This document shows positions 35,901 through 50,401 of a stretch of DNA of 64,000 nt, in pieces. Both the position numbers and the translations under genes were made by a program. A model generated the notes under the pieces. It saw nothing but the letters and a program-made list of their open reading frames with translations. It was not told the origin of the DNA and did not search any database. The stretch comes from Bolinopsis microptera. Taxonomy: Eukaryota > Ctenophora > Tentaculata > Lobata > Bolinopsidae. Each line of letters opens with the position of its first letter. Positions within the stretch are counted from its first letter, which is position 1. The stretch spans positions 6,903,001 through 6,967,000 of the forward strand of contig NC_087073.1 in the NCBI RefSeq assembly GCF_026151205.1, read 5' to 3'.

Positions 35901-38900
35901 AGCTGGTCTGATAATTTGGAACTCAATCGTATCATTAGCTAAGGTGGTTAAATTGAACGTACTTTGTCGCTTTCGTTGCTGCGACCTGTAACAAACACTC
36001 TTCGCAGCACTTACTCTTCATAGTGATTAGAAACGACCGAATTTTCGGTTAGAGTCGGTTCTGGTTTCGGCTGTTTTTGACCAGTTTGTTTTGGTCCCGG
36101 TTCGGCAAACATTTTTACTTTCCCTAAATGTAGGAATATAACCTAACTGCAACCTTGCCATAATCATTCCTGTTAAAACAATACTCATAGTAGGAAGTAT
36201 CCAAATATTGAGTCAAATTGGTCGCAAAAGTTAAATGATGATCCCTAATTATGAAATACCAAGCTTAATGATAATTTATTATGGTCTTATTAGAAAAACT
36301 CGCTTCGGCAATCAAAAATCGTGGGACGGATCAGATTTGGCGGAACATTTACGGCTCCGTCAATTTCCTAGAAGTAATCACTATCTGCGATCTGTGATCT
36401 TCAAATAAAGAGGCCCTTGTCATACTTATGGCCTTAAGATTCAGATCTAAATAAAACTGCTGGCACTGCTTACCAGTGTGGCGTATTTATACATTACCCC
36501 TCGGCAGGTGGCCAGTGTCAGTAGGGAGCAACTCCTGGAATTTTCACATAACTCAACGCGTTACGGCAATGAATTGCAGGATAATTAAAATGTAACTGTT
36601 TCCAAATGTCTTTAATGGCCGGTAAAGTTTTTTCGAGAAGAGTAAATGCGTTGAAGCACATAGGTTGGCTCTCTGCCATGGCATTATGATATTTATTATT
36701 TACGTATCTGTCAAATAAATGAGCTTATTAATAGAACCATTTAATGACACCCAGGGCGTGGGAAGGAACAGGTTATCTAAACACCTTATAAGAGCCTGAA
36801 TAGCAGGAATGGCCATGATACGTATACTCCCTAGTGAGTAGTGGTCCAACAGAATGACCTCCAGCAAAGTGCAAATACTTGTGTCCTCTGTCTGAGGTAC
36901 GATCAGATTAGATAACAACTTTAAGAAGCTTATAGTGTTAAGTGTTTATCATCAGCTGTGAAAGAGCAGCTAATTTTTTGCCAAAGACCAACCCCAAAAT
37001 TCTAGTAAATGACTGGCATGTGAGCTATTCTATTTATCAGATGCTACCAATTGTGATACATTCTGAATTCTAGAATAATCGAACTGAATTATTCTCCTGT
37101 TGTATTAACCCTCTCCCGACGTCACGCTCCAGTTACAGTCGCGTGTAACCATTGAACAACTTCCTAAATACTTAAATAGTTCACTTAGCAGATCAGGACT
37201 GCTACAAAACTCAGTTTATATTCATTCGTTACATTGTCTAGCCACCTGGTTTTAGAGTCTTGCGAATCCGCAATGCTCGCCAAATTTCTACAAGCAGTTG
37301 TATGTATTTAGGGAATTTTATGGAACCCCACCTAGAAACTTTTGTTTCTAGTTCCACCGTCAAACTCAAAATCAAATCATTAAACTCAATACAGACCTGC
37401 TCCCGATATTTGAGAACAAGAGAGGTTGGAAGGTGGCAAATAAACAACTGATCGATGTTTATCGCAATCCCCATAATCAATTATGTGTTGGAATAAAATT
37501 ATTTGCTGTGAGTTACAATGTTGGGCGACAATTGTTCTCCTTACGGTGTTAACAGACGACCAGAACTTCTATGTGTGTAATTCTACAGTATTAATACATC
37601 TGGAATTGTCAGGAAACTCTGTGCTTCTACGTTATTTATTGTCTTAAATTTAACAAACATGTGATGGAACGTCATAATTATACAGATTAGCCTGGCTAAT
37701 TGAAGAAGATTCACAAACATTTGCCCCAAAAAAAATCGAAAAATGCCTCAACCAAGTTCCAATATTTGCCTAATTTGCTGCAACTTAATGCAGGCGAAGG
37801 ATTGCCACTCCAAAAACTCCTTTAACTACCCCAATTACAAGATTAATTCAACAATACCGTTATCAAATTATATTTTATGAATGTGCTCATAAATAACGAA
37901 GAATTAAAGAAATCAAAAGTTTAATTCGTTGAAAGCAATTTTTCCGTGAACAATACTGCAATGGCGTTGCCTGCAAAATTTTCGGTGAGCTGAAAGGACT
38001 TTGAGAAGTTTTTAACCTATACTCTTTAACTTTAGATAGAAGGAACAAACGGTTTAAATATAAGGGTGGACTTGAACAATAGGTTTAGGAACTTTTTACA
38101 ATTTATTGCGGCTGAGTGTCGTTATGACAGTCCGCTGACCGCTCCAGTCACTATTCAACCCAAACTGTTTCAATAGAATTATTGAAACCCCTATGGCGTC
38201 GATTCAATTCGCATTGAAGCTTAAAACTTCTGATGAAAACCTTAAAACTCTCGAGTACTTTTGTTGCTATGAACAAATTTAAGGTAAATAATGAGTCTTA
38301 ATATCACTTATAACAAAGTACTACTAAAATGTAAACTCTTTCAAACGCTTTAAACTCTCCAAGTTTCATAAATTAATTGATGTTACTCAAAATTGAATTT
38401 CTAGAGTCCAGGTCATTGATAGATAACTGATTAGGTTGCTTTGGTGCCTACTTGACACACGACCAAACATGGTCCATCTCAGTTTTTTAACTCTCTCTGA
38501 CATTTTTTCTAAGCCATACAAGGTATTTTAACAGTGTTAAACAAACATTTTTATCTAGGGTGTTCTGGGCAGGCAGGAGAATAACTAAAAATTAAATAAG
38601 CAAGGACAAACTAGAGCCTTGTACAAAGTCCGATTACTGCTGATTTGAATGCATGGTGACTGACATTCTAACAAGACAGACAGTTCACAGATCTGGCCCC
38701 CTGGTAAGCTAGCATTGAACACTGAACACCTGTTCACTGAACAGGTGATGGTAATTCAAGGTTAAAAGTGTAAATCGAAACACTAAAGAATAAGCAGCGA
38801 TTTCTTTCGTCCTAAAATCAAGATACCAAAGACTGTAACCCATTAATCATGTGGGTATTCATCATAAAGAGTTCTGATGAATTGGAATAACACATGTTAC

Positions 38901-40992
38901 TCCGACACGGAGAGTTGTTCCGTTGTCCCTGACCCAGGCTCTGGTTTAATCACGTGATAATAAGTGGATAACACGTGGTCTACCATCTGCAAATTAGGCC
39001 CCAACTGTTCAGGCCTCTCATCAATCATGGACACAATTACAGAGTATTATCTTCAGGCATCAATATTTTACCCAGTCAAAGCGTAACGAATCATATCTAA
39101 GTAGTAAGTGAAATGATGTAATGTCAGTGGGATGGTAATATAATGATCGTAGTTGTGCTGGAGCCACATTGACGGGGACCAGCTCACCAATAACATTTGT
39201 AGCAAGTCGCTCTTCAAATTGATGACAATAATAGGCCCAGAGCTCCAGTCACTGCTGCCCCTAGCCCCACTCCCTTATCCCTAACCCATCCCCCTAATTT
39301 CATGTCCAACATTTTCAACCTCAATCCTGCCGCTAACCCAAACTATGGTTTCGGCCCCATTGAAATTCTAACCCATTCGCAACCACTAACCTTGGCTCTA
39401 AACCTTGTTATAGATAGTAATTCTGGTCCTATAAATTACCAGGATGCCCGGTTTTAGGGCAGGATCAGGTAGAGGCCACCATCAGGCAGCAGGAGAAACA
39501 AGTCGTATAAATTAAAAATTACCTACCTAGAGTGAGCCGTGTCTGGCTGACCAGGTCTCGTCTGGTCTATTGTGTGATTATAATGAACAATTGGTGACCT
39601 TTAATATTCGTTAGACCAGTATTTAGCACTAAAATTGGGTTACTCCAAATTAGGAATTATAACCACAGCCCTCTTGTCTTGGATTCGGAGAGATCCTCTC
39701 TGTCAGGAAGTCATGACTAATGAATAGTAAATCAATATGTTGAGGTTTGCATTAAAAACTAACAAAACAGGTAGAACTAGACTTTGCAAACAGTGATTAA
39801 CATATTTTTTCTAACAATCTGAAAAATTGTTAAAGTTATTAAACGTATAGTCCGGACACGATAAAATACCCCTGTTAATTAAGCTGCTAATTTTCCCCAC
39901 ATTTTTGCTAGTGCTAAACCATTGAATTCCTGCTGAACCATTGAAGTCGCCCAGTTGTGGTCCACTGAAATGGAGTTTTGCACGGGGTTTCGTACTTCAG
40001 TACGATCAGAGTTGGCAATATTGTTACAGAGCTGAAGTTGAGATACCTACGTTGACATGGCAACTAATTAATTGTATCGCCAAAAACAAAAAAGTCGCCA
40101 CTGATTGATCAGTTAGTGAGGAATAAAAGACGAGTACGATAATTTAATTTGGATAAGTCTGAGTTGGCAACTTTTGTAGACTGTGTGAATAAAAATAATA
40201 AAATGTGTCAGAATAACCGGGCTGATTGAGCCTTACAAGAGAGTTCGTCGGCACTGAAGAGGACAGTAAGTGATCCTTTGGGGGCTTTCTGAATTAACTA
40301 TCGCTATTTTGCGGCAAAAAGAGCTAAAACGGGTCTATAATTTTTCTGCAGAAACAAATTTCTATCAATTTTCTTGCGCCGTGAGACGTGATCTCTCTCG
40401 AACCATCCGGTGCTGATGGCTCAAACTAACCGGCATTCCTAACATCGTTCCTAAACAAAGCCCTAATAATCAAAGTGATAGTTACTATCAGGTTTCGGAA
40501 TTATTGTTACAATTTCGAAGAAAAATACCACGTACACAAGCCTCCAAGACGACGAGAAAATTAGAGGAAATTCTTCTTTTAGTGAAACCTTTTATCAAAT
40601 GCTGGAACTTATTCATTTTTAATAATAAAAGAACTAGGAACATGATTGAATTAGAATTACCATTTAACAGACCGAGCCACTGTCCAGACACTTCGGTAAA
40701 ATCCTCGTCATATTCTGTGGGTGACCAGGTCGTACCGATCTTATATTAATGACCTATGATTAATAAATGACCCTTATTACCGCCCTTAATGACACGATAA
40801 GAAAACATTCTTCTTTCAAAATAATGCAAATCATGGAGGAGAGAAGTCGCACTTTAGCTGTGTTGTGAAATTCAGGATAAAATAATTAATTCGTGAACCC
40901 GCCTGCGCCCTTTTCTAAGGAAGTTGTAGAGAAGAAAGAAGCTCTAAAGTTTGATCAGTCATTACCAGGGTTGTAGGAATGATTTTATTCAT
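29983..40992. other. Anonymous AT-rich interior of SMARCB1 intron 7
   Basis: About 11 kb without recognisable coding exons, RNA genes or complete transposons. It contains a 16-nt poly-G at 30182 and small tandem duplications, for example GACTAAGTTCTG twice at about 32177-32205. A palindromic ACCTGTTCACTGAACAGGT is at about 38730. A 69-codon minus-strand open frame at 35726-35935 has Ser-rich, less AT-biased content but no identifiable family. Confidence 0.4.

Positions 40993-41029
<37 letters not shown>
40993..41029 (+). repeat. Poly-G homopolymer (37 nt)
   Basis: Longest homopolymer of the window. Such runs can form G-quadruplexes and are error-prone in sequencing; the true length is uncertain. 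Confidence 0.9.
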
Positions 41030-41031
<2 letters not shown>

Positions 41032-44000
41032 ATCTAGATATTAAAGTTTTTATAATGGGCGTCACAGCCAGAATTTGTGCAGTTAGGAGTCGGGGCAAAA
41101 AAACAGGATGGCCGAATGATGCATCATATCAAAATTCTATTAGCAAAATAGTAGCAATATAATGGGGTACAGTTTTCCGAGGGCAAACAATTTTAAGCAT
41201 TTTGCTCGTGCAAAGGACACAGTTTCAAGATTGGTTTTAATAATGTGATTTTTAATTTTATGCATATTAGGGCCTGCCAGTAGTTCTTGCGAAATAAGTG
41301 CTGTTCGTAAAAGGAACAAGAAGTAGAATGCACATTGTAGTCTTTCGGAAACATTTCCAGCGGATTTGCTATCAGGATGAAAATCTGGCAATAAGAAATG
41401 ATAAATCCAGCAAGATTTTGTTGTGTCAATTTAGGGGTCTAGGTGCGAAGTCCCAGGGTGCAAGGAGAGAGAACCTGGAAACAAATTTAGGAATGCTTTA
41501 AGGAATGAATTCTGGCAATGAGAAATGTAAATTTGGACTACGAAGACTATTGTGCAGATATCCTGTGCAGGCAGTCTGCAGATGGTGTAACAGTAACTGT
41601 AGTATGTCTGTAGATAACTTAGCTGCAGATTTTAAAACTATACAGTTATCCGAGAAATATCTTTAAAACTATCCAAAATTTATTACCTTCTGAACAAAGG
41701 GGCCAAATGAGGCAAAAAGGTTCGCCCCTATTCGCCCATTACCGGGATTACACCCCCCCCCCCCCCTCTTCCTACACCCCTGGTCATTACATAAATTAAT
41801 AGATCAATTTTACGTAGACTACCTAATTTCTTTCATCATGTACTAATATTCATCATGAGAGAAACCAAACTAAAGCCCCAATTTTCGTTAGTCTAGCACC
41901 CAACATGAACAAGTGTGTTGGCCGTAAAACACAAAACAACGATCATCATAATATACTAAATACCCCAGATTATTTATTGGCGGCGAAAGGGCTATGGTCA
42001 CAGTCGTGGTCACAGTGGTCACAGTTTTGCCACGAATTGTTTCGGATAAACCCTGGGACAGTCGTGTATAAGATGTACGTGAATTGTAAATCAGCCGGAT
42101 AATAATGACCAGGTGTCGATGTCTCTAGAGTTAAACTTAATCACGCGGCTTCCCCGCTTCAGCTAACAATAACCGATAATTTTCCGTTCCAATCATTTTA
42201 TGCCCTATAATTGAGGTGGGACCTTCAAAGAAACAATAAAGAGAACCGGTGCTCTTCTCCCCGTAAGTAAACTCCTACTGGGAGCCACTGGCGGGTAATC
42301 AACCCAGGCTTCACACCAAAGATTCTTCATTACAGAGGTCCCTTCTTCACCTGTAGGTTGCCTGGTACCCCGCAGTTTTGCAGACGAAATACTCGAAATA
42401 ACTTAAATAACTGAGACAAAAGTGACGATAATATGCGCCCAATTTTGAGTTTTAAAATAGAAATGCTTACCACATTTTTATATCTCTACATAAGACTGTC
42501 CTGGCGAATAAATGGACAGTCGATATGGATAGCACATAATTATTTCATCAGAAACGTTTGATAGTACATAATTATTTCATCAGAAACTTTTGTAAAATAA
42601 GTCTTTAAGAGTGCGCTCCACTTATCTATTATAAATACAAATAACTTCTTGGAAATTACTGACAAGTAAAATTCGAGATACTTGGCCAGTAATCGGTAAA
42701 TTGAATAAGTTGCTTCCCAGTTCCCTGTTACTGGGAATAGCAATATCAAGCGGTAAAATTACAGGGTATAAATCATCTGCACTGATGAAACCTTCAACTA
42801 TTCTGATATGCATTATAACTATAAGGTTCTAGGTTATTTAGATGGTCGAGGTTTATGGTTGAGGTTATTAAGATGGTCACTAACATGTCTACAAGTCTGC
42901 ACTGTGCATTGGTCTATTGTCCTTAAACTTTCACACAGCCGTGTTGATGTGGTTATTGCTGAAATAAACAGGTCCATATTATTCCTTTAATTTATCTCCC
43001 GGAATGTTTCTGTCTGAAAACGTAGAACAAATTCTTGGCAATAAACTTGATAATTGACCAAAGACTTGAACTGTCGTGCAAACTTCAATCCATCAACTTA
43101 TCCTTAAAACTAATGCTGATAGGACCCTTATGTGAATTATCAACATGAAAACGTTAAATGTAACGGATAACCTTTCATTCCGCTTTGACTACGGATATAA
43201 ACCATTATAAAGACCAAGCCAGAGAGATGATCACAGACATTTGACAGTTCACCCAGCGGATCAAAGGGCGCCAATTATAGGGATAGGTTATAAGGTATGC
43301 TCATATTAAACTCCCATCTCTCAAAGGAGGAAGGGATCAGACATAAAGGATCAAATATTATATTCAGTTCGCTCAGCTCAGCGATATTGTCCAACTTTAA
43401 ATGGTGGATGACGACTGTTAAACGTCAAATACTTGCCCGGGAGATTTTAAATGACACGGAGATACAACTCAAAAGAAGGCGAGACTTGGATTTTAGTAGC
43501 AGCACAGAGCACTACCATCGGTTCTAAAAACACTTACCAGTGTGACACTAACAGTGTGTCTGCTCACTTCAGTGTCTGTTCACTTCCTCTGCTCTCTCAA
43601 CACTTCCTCTGCTGCCAAAGCTGTGAAAGTGTGAAACACCCTTCCATGACAACTCAAGAACCGTACACATACCGTTTTCATGACAACTCAAGAACCGTTC
43701 ACATACCGCTGTCATCCTGTATGCTGCATTTGGTTAATTTATTGGCACTCTACTGGACAATCCCTTTACTCTAAGTTGGACATTATAGCACCTGCAAAAC
43801 TCAACAATTGACCTCTGAAACCATCGTAGTGGTCTACAGGAACAATTATGAGCACCTAGAAGAACATAAATTTAGGGAAACAATGGAATATATAGTGTGT
43901 CAGAGTGATTCCCTTACCGTATGACAAAAAAATGCTTCCAACCTCAACGAAACAAGGAGAAATATTGCGACTGGTATTTGACATTGGAGGTGTACAGGTA

Positions 44001-45670
44001 CGTGGGAGTGTGCGACTTACCAGTTTAACATCAGAGTGCAAACCGTACAATGCAACTGCAAATAATCTGTTCATATCTTCCTTGATATTGTATTTAAATC
44101 ATGATCACATGACGATTAAAGATAGTTCAAGGTTGTCACCTGGTCCACAATATAACCCGCTCAGTATAATTCCCGAGTGTGTGTTAGCTCCCAGATGTTA
44201 GGTCTTAGTAATTAGTATAAAGCTTGGTCATTAGTTAGGAGCAATTATTCGCAAACCAATCAACTGGAGAATGATCGATTTGTTAAAACACAAGATTTAG
44301 CTCTAATTGAAGTGATCATGTGACTATGTGCAATTCATGATGATGGAGATGATCTGACAAAGGATTTATCTTTATTTATCTGCAATCTTGTGAATATTGG
44401 CATGGAGATTATAATCAATCTTGAATATTTAATCTCGGATAATTATATCAACAAGATAACTAGATATTAGTGAACTAATCCGAGATCGCTCGAACAATTA
44501 TTTGTCAATTACGTTCAACAGTACTAATTAGGGTGTAGGGGTAATGGGTATTACTGGTGTGTTAGCCGATATAAATTCCAGGAATAAATCATAAATCGAG
44601 TATACCCTGCCATCTATCACAGCGTAAGTTTTTGTATTGTGAAAACCAAACAAAAACGCGATGAAATACTGCACTGTATTTATGTGCTAACATCACGTCC
44701 GTATCAAATATGGATTTCAAAGAAAAATGTTAATTACTCACTGTCCAAGTGGTTCTCCTACAAACATTTTGAGCAAAGAAGAAATCCTTACGTCGACATC
44801 TTACGAAAAAGAATTTTATTTTGGCATATTGACTGTTACTACCTTATTACATGAAATTTGTGCGAAACTTAATTTGTTCGATTTTCCTCAAAATCACTCA
44901 AATTATTAATTAAGTGAGCGAACATTAAGTGACGCATATTTAATGTCCATATTTAATGGTTTAAATTTATCAAATTTTAATGGGTCAGCAAACTATAAAG
45001 CCGAAAAATAAGTAGAGAAAACTAAACCAAATGCCTGTTATATGTGATAAAACAGCGATCCAAGTCAAAAGTATCACACACTAGGCTGCTCCGTGAACTC
45101 TAGTTATGATGATGGTATTCTGCCAGAATTTCAACTCATCGTACGATTGTAAGATGATTTTGTGACTGGTACTGCTATGAGTTGACCCAGTCCAACAAAA
45201 ATACAAGTGTTAAAACTAAATGAGTATTCACAAAATTTAGTCAGTGGTAAAAGTAAAAGTCAAGTGAACTGTGAAAATTATGAACAACATAGTCGCCATA
45301 TAACGGATAACATAATTCTTAAGCATCCGTGGTTTCTTGCTTCATTAACTTGCTTCATTTGCTTGCTCTCCTTCCCTCAAAAGTCAAGACATTCAATGCA
45401 TACTTTTAAAAATAGACTTAGTGGTTTCCAATTCTAAGTAGAACTCAACAAGCGAAAGATAAAAAGATAAAAAGCTTGTGCCAATGTTATCGCGACACGA
45501 AACGTCACGGTATCCTGAATTCTTAAAACAGAATATGTAGACTTCCGAGTTCCGACAAATGCAAAAATACCACATTTAACGGTATAAAATGAGCACTAAA
45601 TTGTACGAGGGTTGGGAATATGAAAGATTAAAAGCAATATTTGACTGACTAAATGGTTAAGCCACAACTT
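41030..45670. other. Anonymous interior of SMARCB1 intron 7
   Basis: A poly-C run lies at 41753-41766. Short tandem duplications are present: CATAATTATTTCATCAGAAAC twice (about 42534-42592) and CATGACAACTCAAGAACCGT twice (about 43646-43710). No gene supported. Confidence 0.4.
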
Positions 45671-45775
45671 CCCATTATTTGCGACAAATTTTATGTATAG
45701 TTTGATGTATAGTCTGTTAAAAATCGCGGTATCGCGATTTTTGGCCAAAATAATCGCGAAATCCTTTTGTCCCTG
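45671..45775. mobile_element. Truncated copy of the 149-bp hAT MITE
   Basis: Starts inside the element at CCCATTATTTGCGACAAATT and runs to the terminal TTTTGTCCCTG. It matches 29870-29974 closely but lacks the left terminal repeat, so no target duplication can be assigned. Confidence 0.85.
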
Positions 45776-46542
45776 TGTCAAGTACAATCTGCTGGGATAT
45801 ATGAGATGTGACTTGAATCTTTCGTTTTTATCTTAACTTGGGAAACTTGAACTATTCTAATGAGGAACAACCTCGAGATTTGACAATATCTGTTACAAAA
45901 AGGAGACCAAACTTTATGTAGTTGTACATATTAGAGAGAAAATAAGCGCCATTCTTGGACGCAAAGAGGATTAAAGAGGATTAAAAACTCCTGTATAAAA
46001 CTCTTTGAACTACATGAAATATGCTCCATCAGTCATATCACATTTTTCGACTTCCTACTCACGTCAAAGCTGTTTTGACCAGTTAAATATGAGAGAGCGA
46101 TGAGTGAGATGGAAGCAACTGTGTGCAAAAAAGATCAGCGTAAAGCTATCAATTAGTTCAGAATTCAGTTGCGTGAACAGACATGGAGCCGGTTTAATTT
46201 TTAAGTGTTCTAGAATTACCCTAGTTCTTGTAACTAACTGGAAAAGCAGATACTCCAGACTTCCTATTAAGTTTCTGGTTTGAACCCCAGACCTCTGGAT
46301 CGAGCAGTGAGGCAGAACCCCTGTAAAGTTGGGTTGAATGTATACCAAAGTGGCTTCAATATACAACTATTGAAGTTAGCTTTTCCGACCAGACTCTTGT
46401 CTTTTTTGTTGTTGTTTGATTTTGGTGTTAAAATGAATTTCCTCGTTTACTGATTTAACGAGGATTACATCCTGATATTCAACATGGTGTTGAATATCGG
46501 GATGTCATTATTGATAATAACTACAGCTGTTCTCAATGGATA

Positions 46543-46952
46543 CAAGGACAAAAGAAAATCGCTATTATTTAGGCCAAAAATCGCAGCGCCGCGACAAGCC
46601 AAACTAGGCAAAATCGTGGCGAAAATCGCAGCAAAAGACAATCTATTCGCACGAATAGATTATGAATTAAGGGTAGACTGGTTTGTAGGCTAATGACTTG
46701 CTAGTTGGTTTGTGTGTACGACTTAGAGGTGGTTACTTAGAGTTAGAGTTTGTTCGTAGAAACATTTCCTTTGCCCTCATGAGTTTTTGTTCATATTGTG
46801 TTCGCAAAGGTATGTTATAAAGTTATAATATAGATTTATTGTCTTAAAAATTGATCAATGTTCTCATTGTTCCAAATCTCACTTAACAAATTTGTCTCGG
46901 AGAATGTGAAAAATCGCGATTCCGCAAGTACCGCGATTTCCTTTCGACCTTG
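46543..46952. mobile_element. 410-bp hAT-type element with 8-bp target duplication
   Basis: Ends CAAGGACAAAAGAAAATCGC and GCGATTTCCTTTCGACCTTG are inverted repeats (four mismatches in 20). They resemble the ends of the 149-bp family. The flanking 8-mers are identical: AATGGATA at 46535-46542 and 46953-46960. No transposase frame is visible; the interior differs from the shorter family. Confidence 0.85.
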
Positions 46953-46960
46953 AATGGATA

Positions 46961-49900
46961 TGATTAGACAAAAAATCACAAGAGTAACGATTTTAAAAAT
47001 AGACGATTATAAACATTTCGAAAGTCAGCTGCGCTCGCGCTGTTAATAAGTTTGGTAAATACTTACTTCAGATAATTTTATAACGAACAGATATTGCAAC
47101 CACCCCCACTCGTATTAACACTTCACACACTGAACTATGTGCAGGCCGGGTTGCGGTTAAATACTAGCAATGTATTTTCCCTTACTATCGAGTAGGAAGC
47201 GCAACAAAAACGCAATTAATCCGCGGGATATCCTAGAATATTCACAAAGACCTAGGTTCTATCGTCGACCGTTCATTTTAAACTATTATAGCCCATGAAC
47301 ACTGTTAAACATGCTAAAATTAAATATTTGGATTGAATTTGTGGTAATTTGAGGTCTGATGACGCATGATAGAGAAAATGGACCAAATACTATATTCCGG
47401 GCAAACCATTCCTCATGCTTGAATGTAAACGTTTAATGACTGCCCCGTAAACTGCCGTTAAATAATGAATATTAAGTACAGATCAGTCGCTAAAATGCAA
47501 ATAAGGGGCCACCACATTTACTATTGCCTCTGATGATAGCGTTGGACCACAGGCTTCAAGTAAAGCAAGCGAATATATTCAATGTTTTGTGTGAATTGTT
47601 GGATAATCAGCTAAGTTGTGTTTCATCAATTGTCTTAGGGTTTAAAACTTTATTTGTCATTATCGGTCACCAGTACGACAAATAAAACATGTTGGTGAAA
47701 GCCTCAGATGGATTCTAAATGAATAAATCAGCTAATATGATTTATTACAGACAATTCCGAACAAATATATTGCTGACTTCAGTGATTATCGATTCACCTT
47801 TAAGGTTGAACATTATGCTACAGCAGACATTTGACGTAACAAAGAAATATGAATTCAGGAAAATATTTAAAATTCTTAGACCCGGCTTAAGGTAGTTCTA
47901 GAGGTGACCAAAGCGTGCAACAACTGTGTGATTACTGTGTGACTACTGTGTGACCACTATGCGACTATTTTGTGACTACTCTGCGACTACTAATACTATG
48001 TGACTATTCTGCTGATTAATGAAATTGTGGCTAAACTGCTGCTCTATCAAATACCTGTTACAAATTACAGGATTCTGCACAATTGTAACCACCTGCAAGA
48101 TTGAAAGTGAATCAATAAGCGGAAGTATTAATTAAATTTGATTGAATGGCGGGATTAATATGCACAAATTGTCCAATATTCAACCCAGTAGCCTGTCGAT
48201 TTATCCTGCGCTGGATATTTTGAATAATTCCAGCATTTTTAAATTGGCCAAATATAATATTATGTTCTATCCTCTTCCAAGAAGACAATGCAATCTCTCT
48301 GCTCTTATCATCGAGCAGAGGTCAACTCAGCTATGCTGTGTACGTCTTACAACACTGTAATTTCTCATACTGAACAGTAGTCAACGCAGCCGTGGCTAAC
48401 TTAGAATAAAGTGCCGTATTAACTATAAATTAAGATTTAAAAATTGGATTTTTGACGTTTTTATTTAAGATTGTTCGGTGTATGGTTCTCCCCAGCACAG
48501 CACTGAATCCTAGTTAGAGGTTATGGTTCACTCGAGTTAGGGGTTATTAGGGGAAATGAGATCGCTTAACATAAGCTGATTTTGGGCGAAAATGAAGAGG
48601 TACGATAAATCGGGCCTCGGGGTTTACCTGTAAAATGTTTAGATAGCTTGTAAAACTCGCTGCAGGGTTTGGTATTGCACTGTTATAACTTATAATAGCC
48701 CCTAAAAATAATAGTTTGCCGACTAAACTTTGAAAATCAGAATACTCTAATATTTTGACTATTCATTCAAACATCAAAGTTCTCTGTCTTAAGAAGGCTG
48801 AAAGAAACCTTTAAGTTTTAAGCTTTTCAAGTTTTAACGTTTTTCCTTTGAATCGTTATTATATATGCCAAAATTTTGAACATTCTTAGACTTGATAGTA
48901 ACGTTGTAAGTGATGTCCAGATCGGCGTTAAAAAGGTGTGGGGTGCTGTAAAATGATTGGTATACAAACTTCTACATTTTTGTGAGTGGCCAATAGAAGA
49001 ACACCTGGCACACATAGAAGGACACCAGGCGCTTGGGGGAACTCAAGAACGAAAATGCAAGAAAAAAGAATTCATCGTGCGTGTCAGGACAATTTAGCAG
49101 CCATAAGTGCGAAGTAGGTGTTGACTACTGTCACTAAAAGCAATTAAATAATATTTATCGCTAGATCGGTCCGGCTCCTATTGCACTATATTATTATTAC
49201 TATATTTGTTGGGGTGAGACCTTAATTCCTTGTGATTCAGCTGAAAACTTAGGAAAGCGTTAATAGTGAGTGTTCTTACGGACTGAGACTTTAAAGTTAT
49301 GCGGCTTTCGGTTTGAACTTCACATGAAACTTCCAGTCCATCTTTTCGTCGCGTTATTTTGCTGATATTCTTAGCTAAGTTTCTGTAACATTTTATAATG
49401 GAGATCCTAAAGTTAGACCATATGTTTTAGACTATAAAGCAACTCTTTTGCTGAATCTAACCGATCTAAAGTTTTCAATACCGAAAACTTCAATTCTCAT
49501 TAGACATTAACAGTGTCAACGTTGACTGACATAATGCTATCTAAATCCTTTTATTATAAAATTAAGAGTATTAATATAACTGAATATACAAAAAATACTT
49601 GAGTTCTCTATCAAGGCAAGGATGGCACAAGGCTTCAAAACTACTGAATACCAACTATCACTCTGTGAGCAAAAATTACAAAAGTGACAAACTAACATGC
49701 TCTCATGGTATATCAGGCAGTACGGATCCTGACTGCCAAGTTAAACGTGTTTATTTTAAAAAGTTAAAACATACTCGTACCACACCTGAATCACGAGTGT
49801 GTTCCAGAACGGAAACTTGGAGCAATATCTTGTGTTGCAAAATATAAAATCTTTTCGTCTTGCACACTGTAAGAAATATAATTGGGAGTGTTTAGGGATC

Positions 49901-50120
49901 GCTGACAGGTTAATTTGGTGGGATATTACCGTTCCTTAAAGCTCAGAACAAGGCTGCAAAGTCTCATAGCCATTTGATCACGTGACGTTTATCACGTGAC
50001 TTTTGATCAATCCTGGGATTTATGACCTCGACTGGGCAACAGTGTGATTTTTATGAATTTTCTGAACCCCTTGGTTCCCCGCAGAGTTTTACGATTGCAC
50101 ATACTTTCAACTATATTTAG
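46961..50120. other. Anonymous interior of SMARCB1 intron 7
   Basis: A degenerate 11-13-bp tandem repeat (TGTGTGACTACTG variants) lies at about 47921-48005. No coding exon recognised. Confidence 0.4.
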
Positions 50121-50175
50121 GTTTGGCCACTATACGGCCTCTATAAGACCACGATACGGCCTCTTTACGGCCACG
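50121..50175. repeat. Third fragment of the GGCCNCTATAC family
   Basis: TTTAGGTTTGGCCACTATAC followed by GGCCTCTATAA, GACCACGATAC, GGCCTCTTTAC and GGCCACGA. It shares both the unit and the TTTGG flank with 12.6 kb. Confidence 0.75.
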
Positions 50176-50370
50176 ACTTCATCTTGTATGCTAAGATATA
50201 AACTTTATCAAATCCTTTATTGACGATTTTAAATAAAACAATATAAAGCTTCGACCTTTTAAATATTCGATGTTAAACTTTCTTTTCCGGATGTTGAATT
50301 TGTACGGCAACGAATCTAATTTAGACAGATACCATAGCGAGCAACAGTTAAATGTTATATGATAAACTAT

Positions 50371-50401
50371 GAGATCTCCTCCTCCTCCTCCTCCTCCTCC
50401 T
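50371..50401. repeat. (CTC)n trinucleotide microsatellite
   Basis: About nine CTC/CCT triplets in a row. Simple repeat. Confidence 0.9.

Noticed and set aside
46234-46345. Possible tRNA-derived SINE (GGTTCAAACC box B on the minus strand, similar text at about 52085-52150)
   Set aside because: The two sites share only a loosely similar CCAGAGGTCTGG-like stretch; no box A at the right spacing and no cloverleaf can be drawn.
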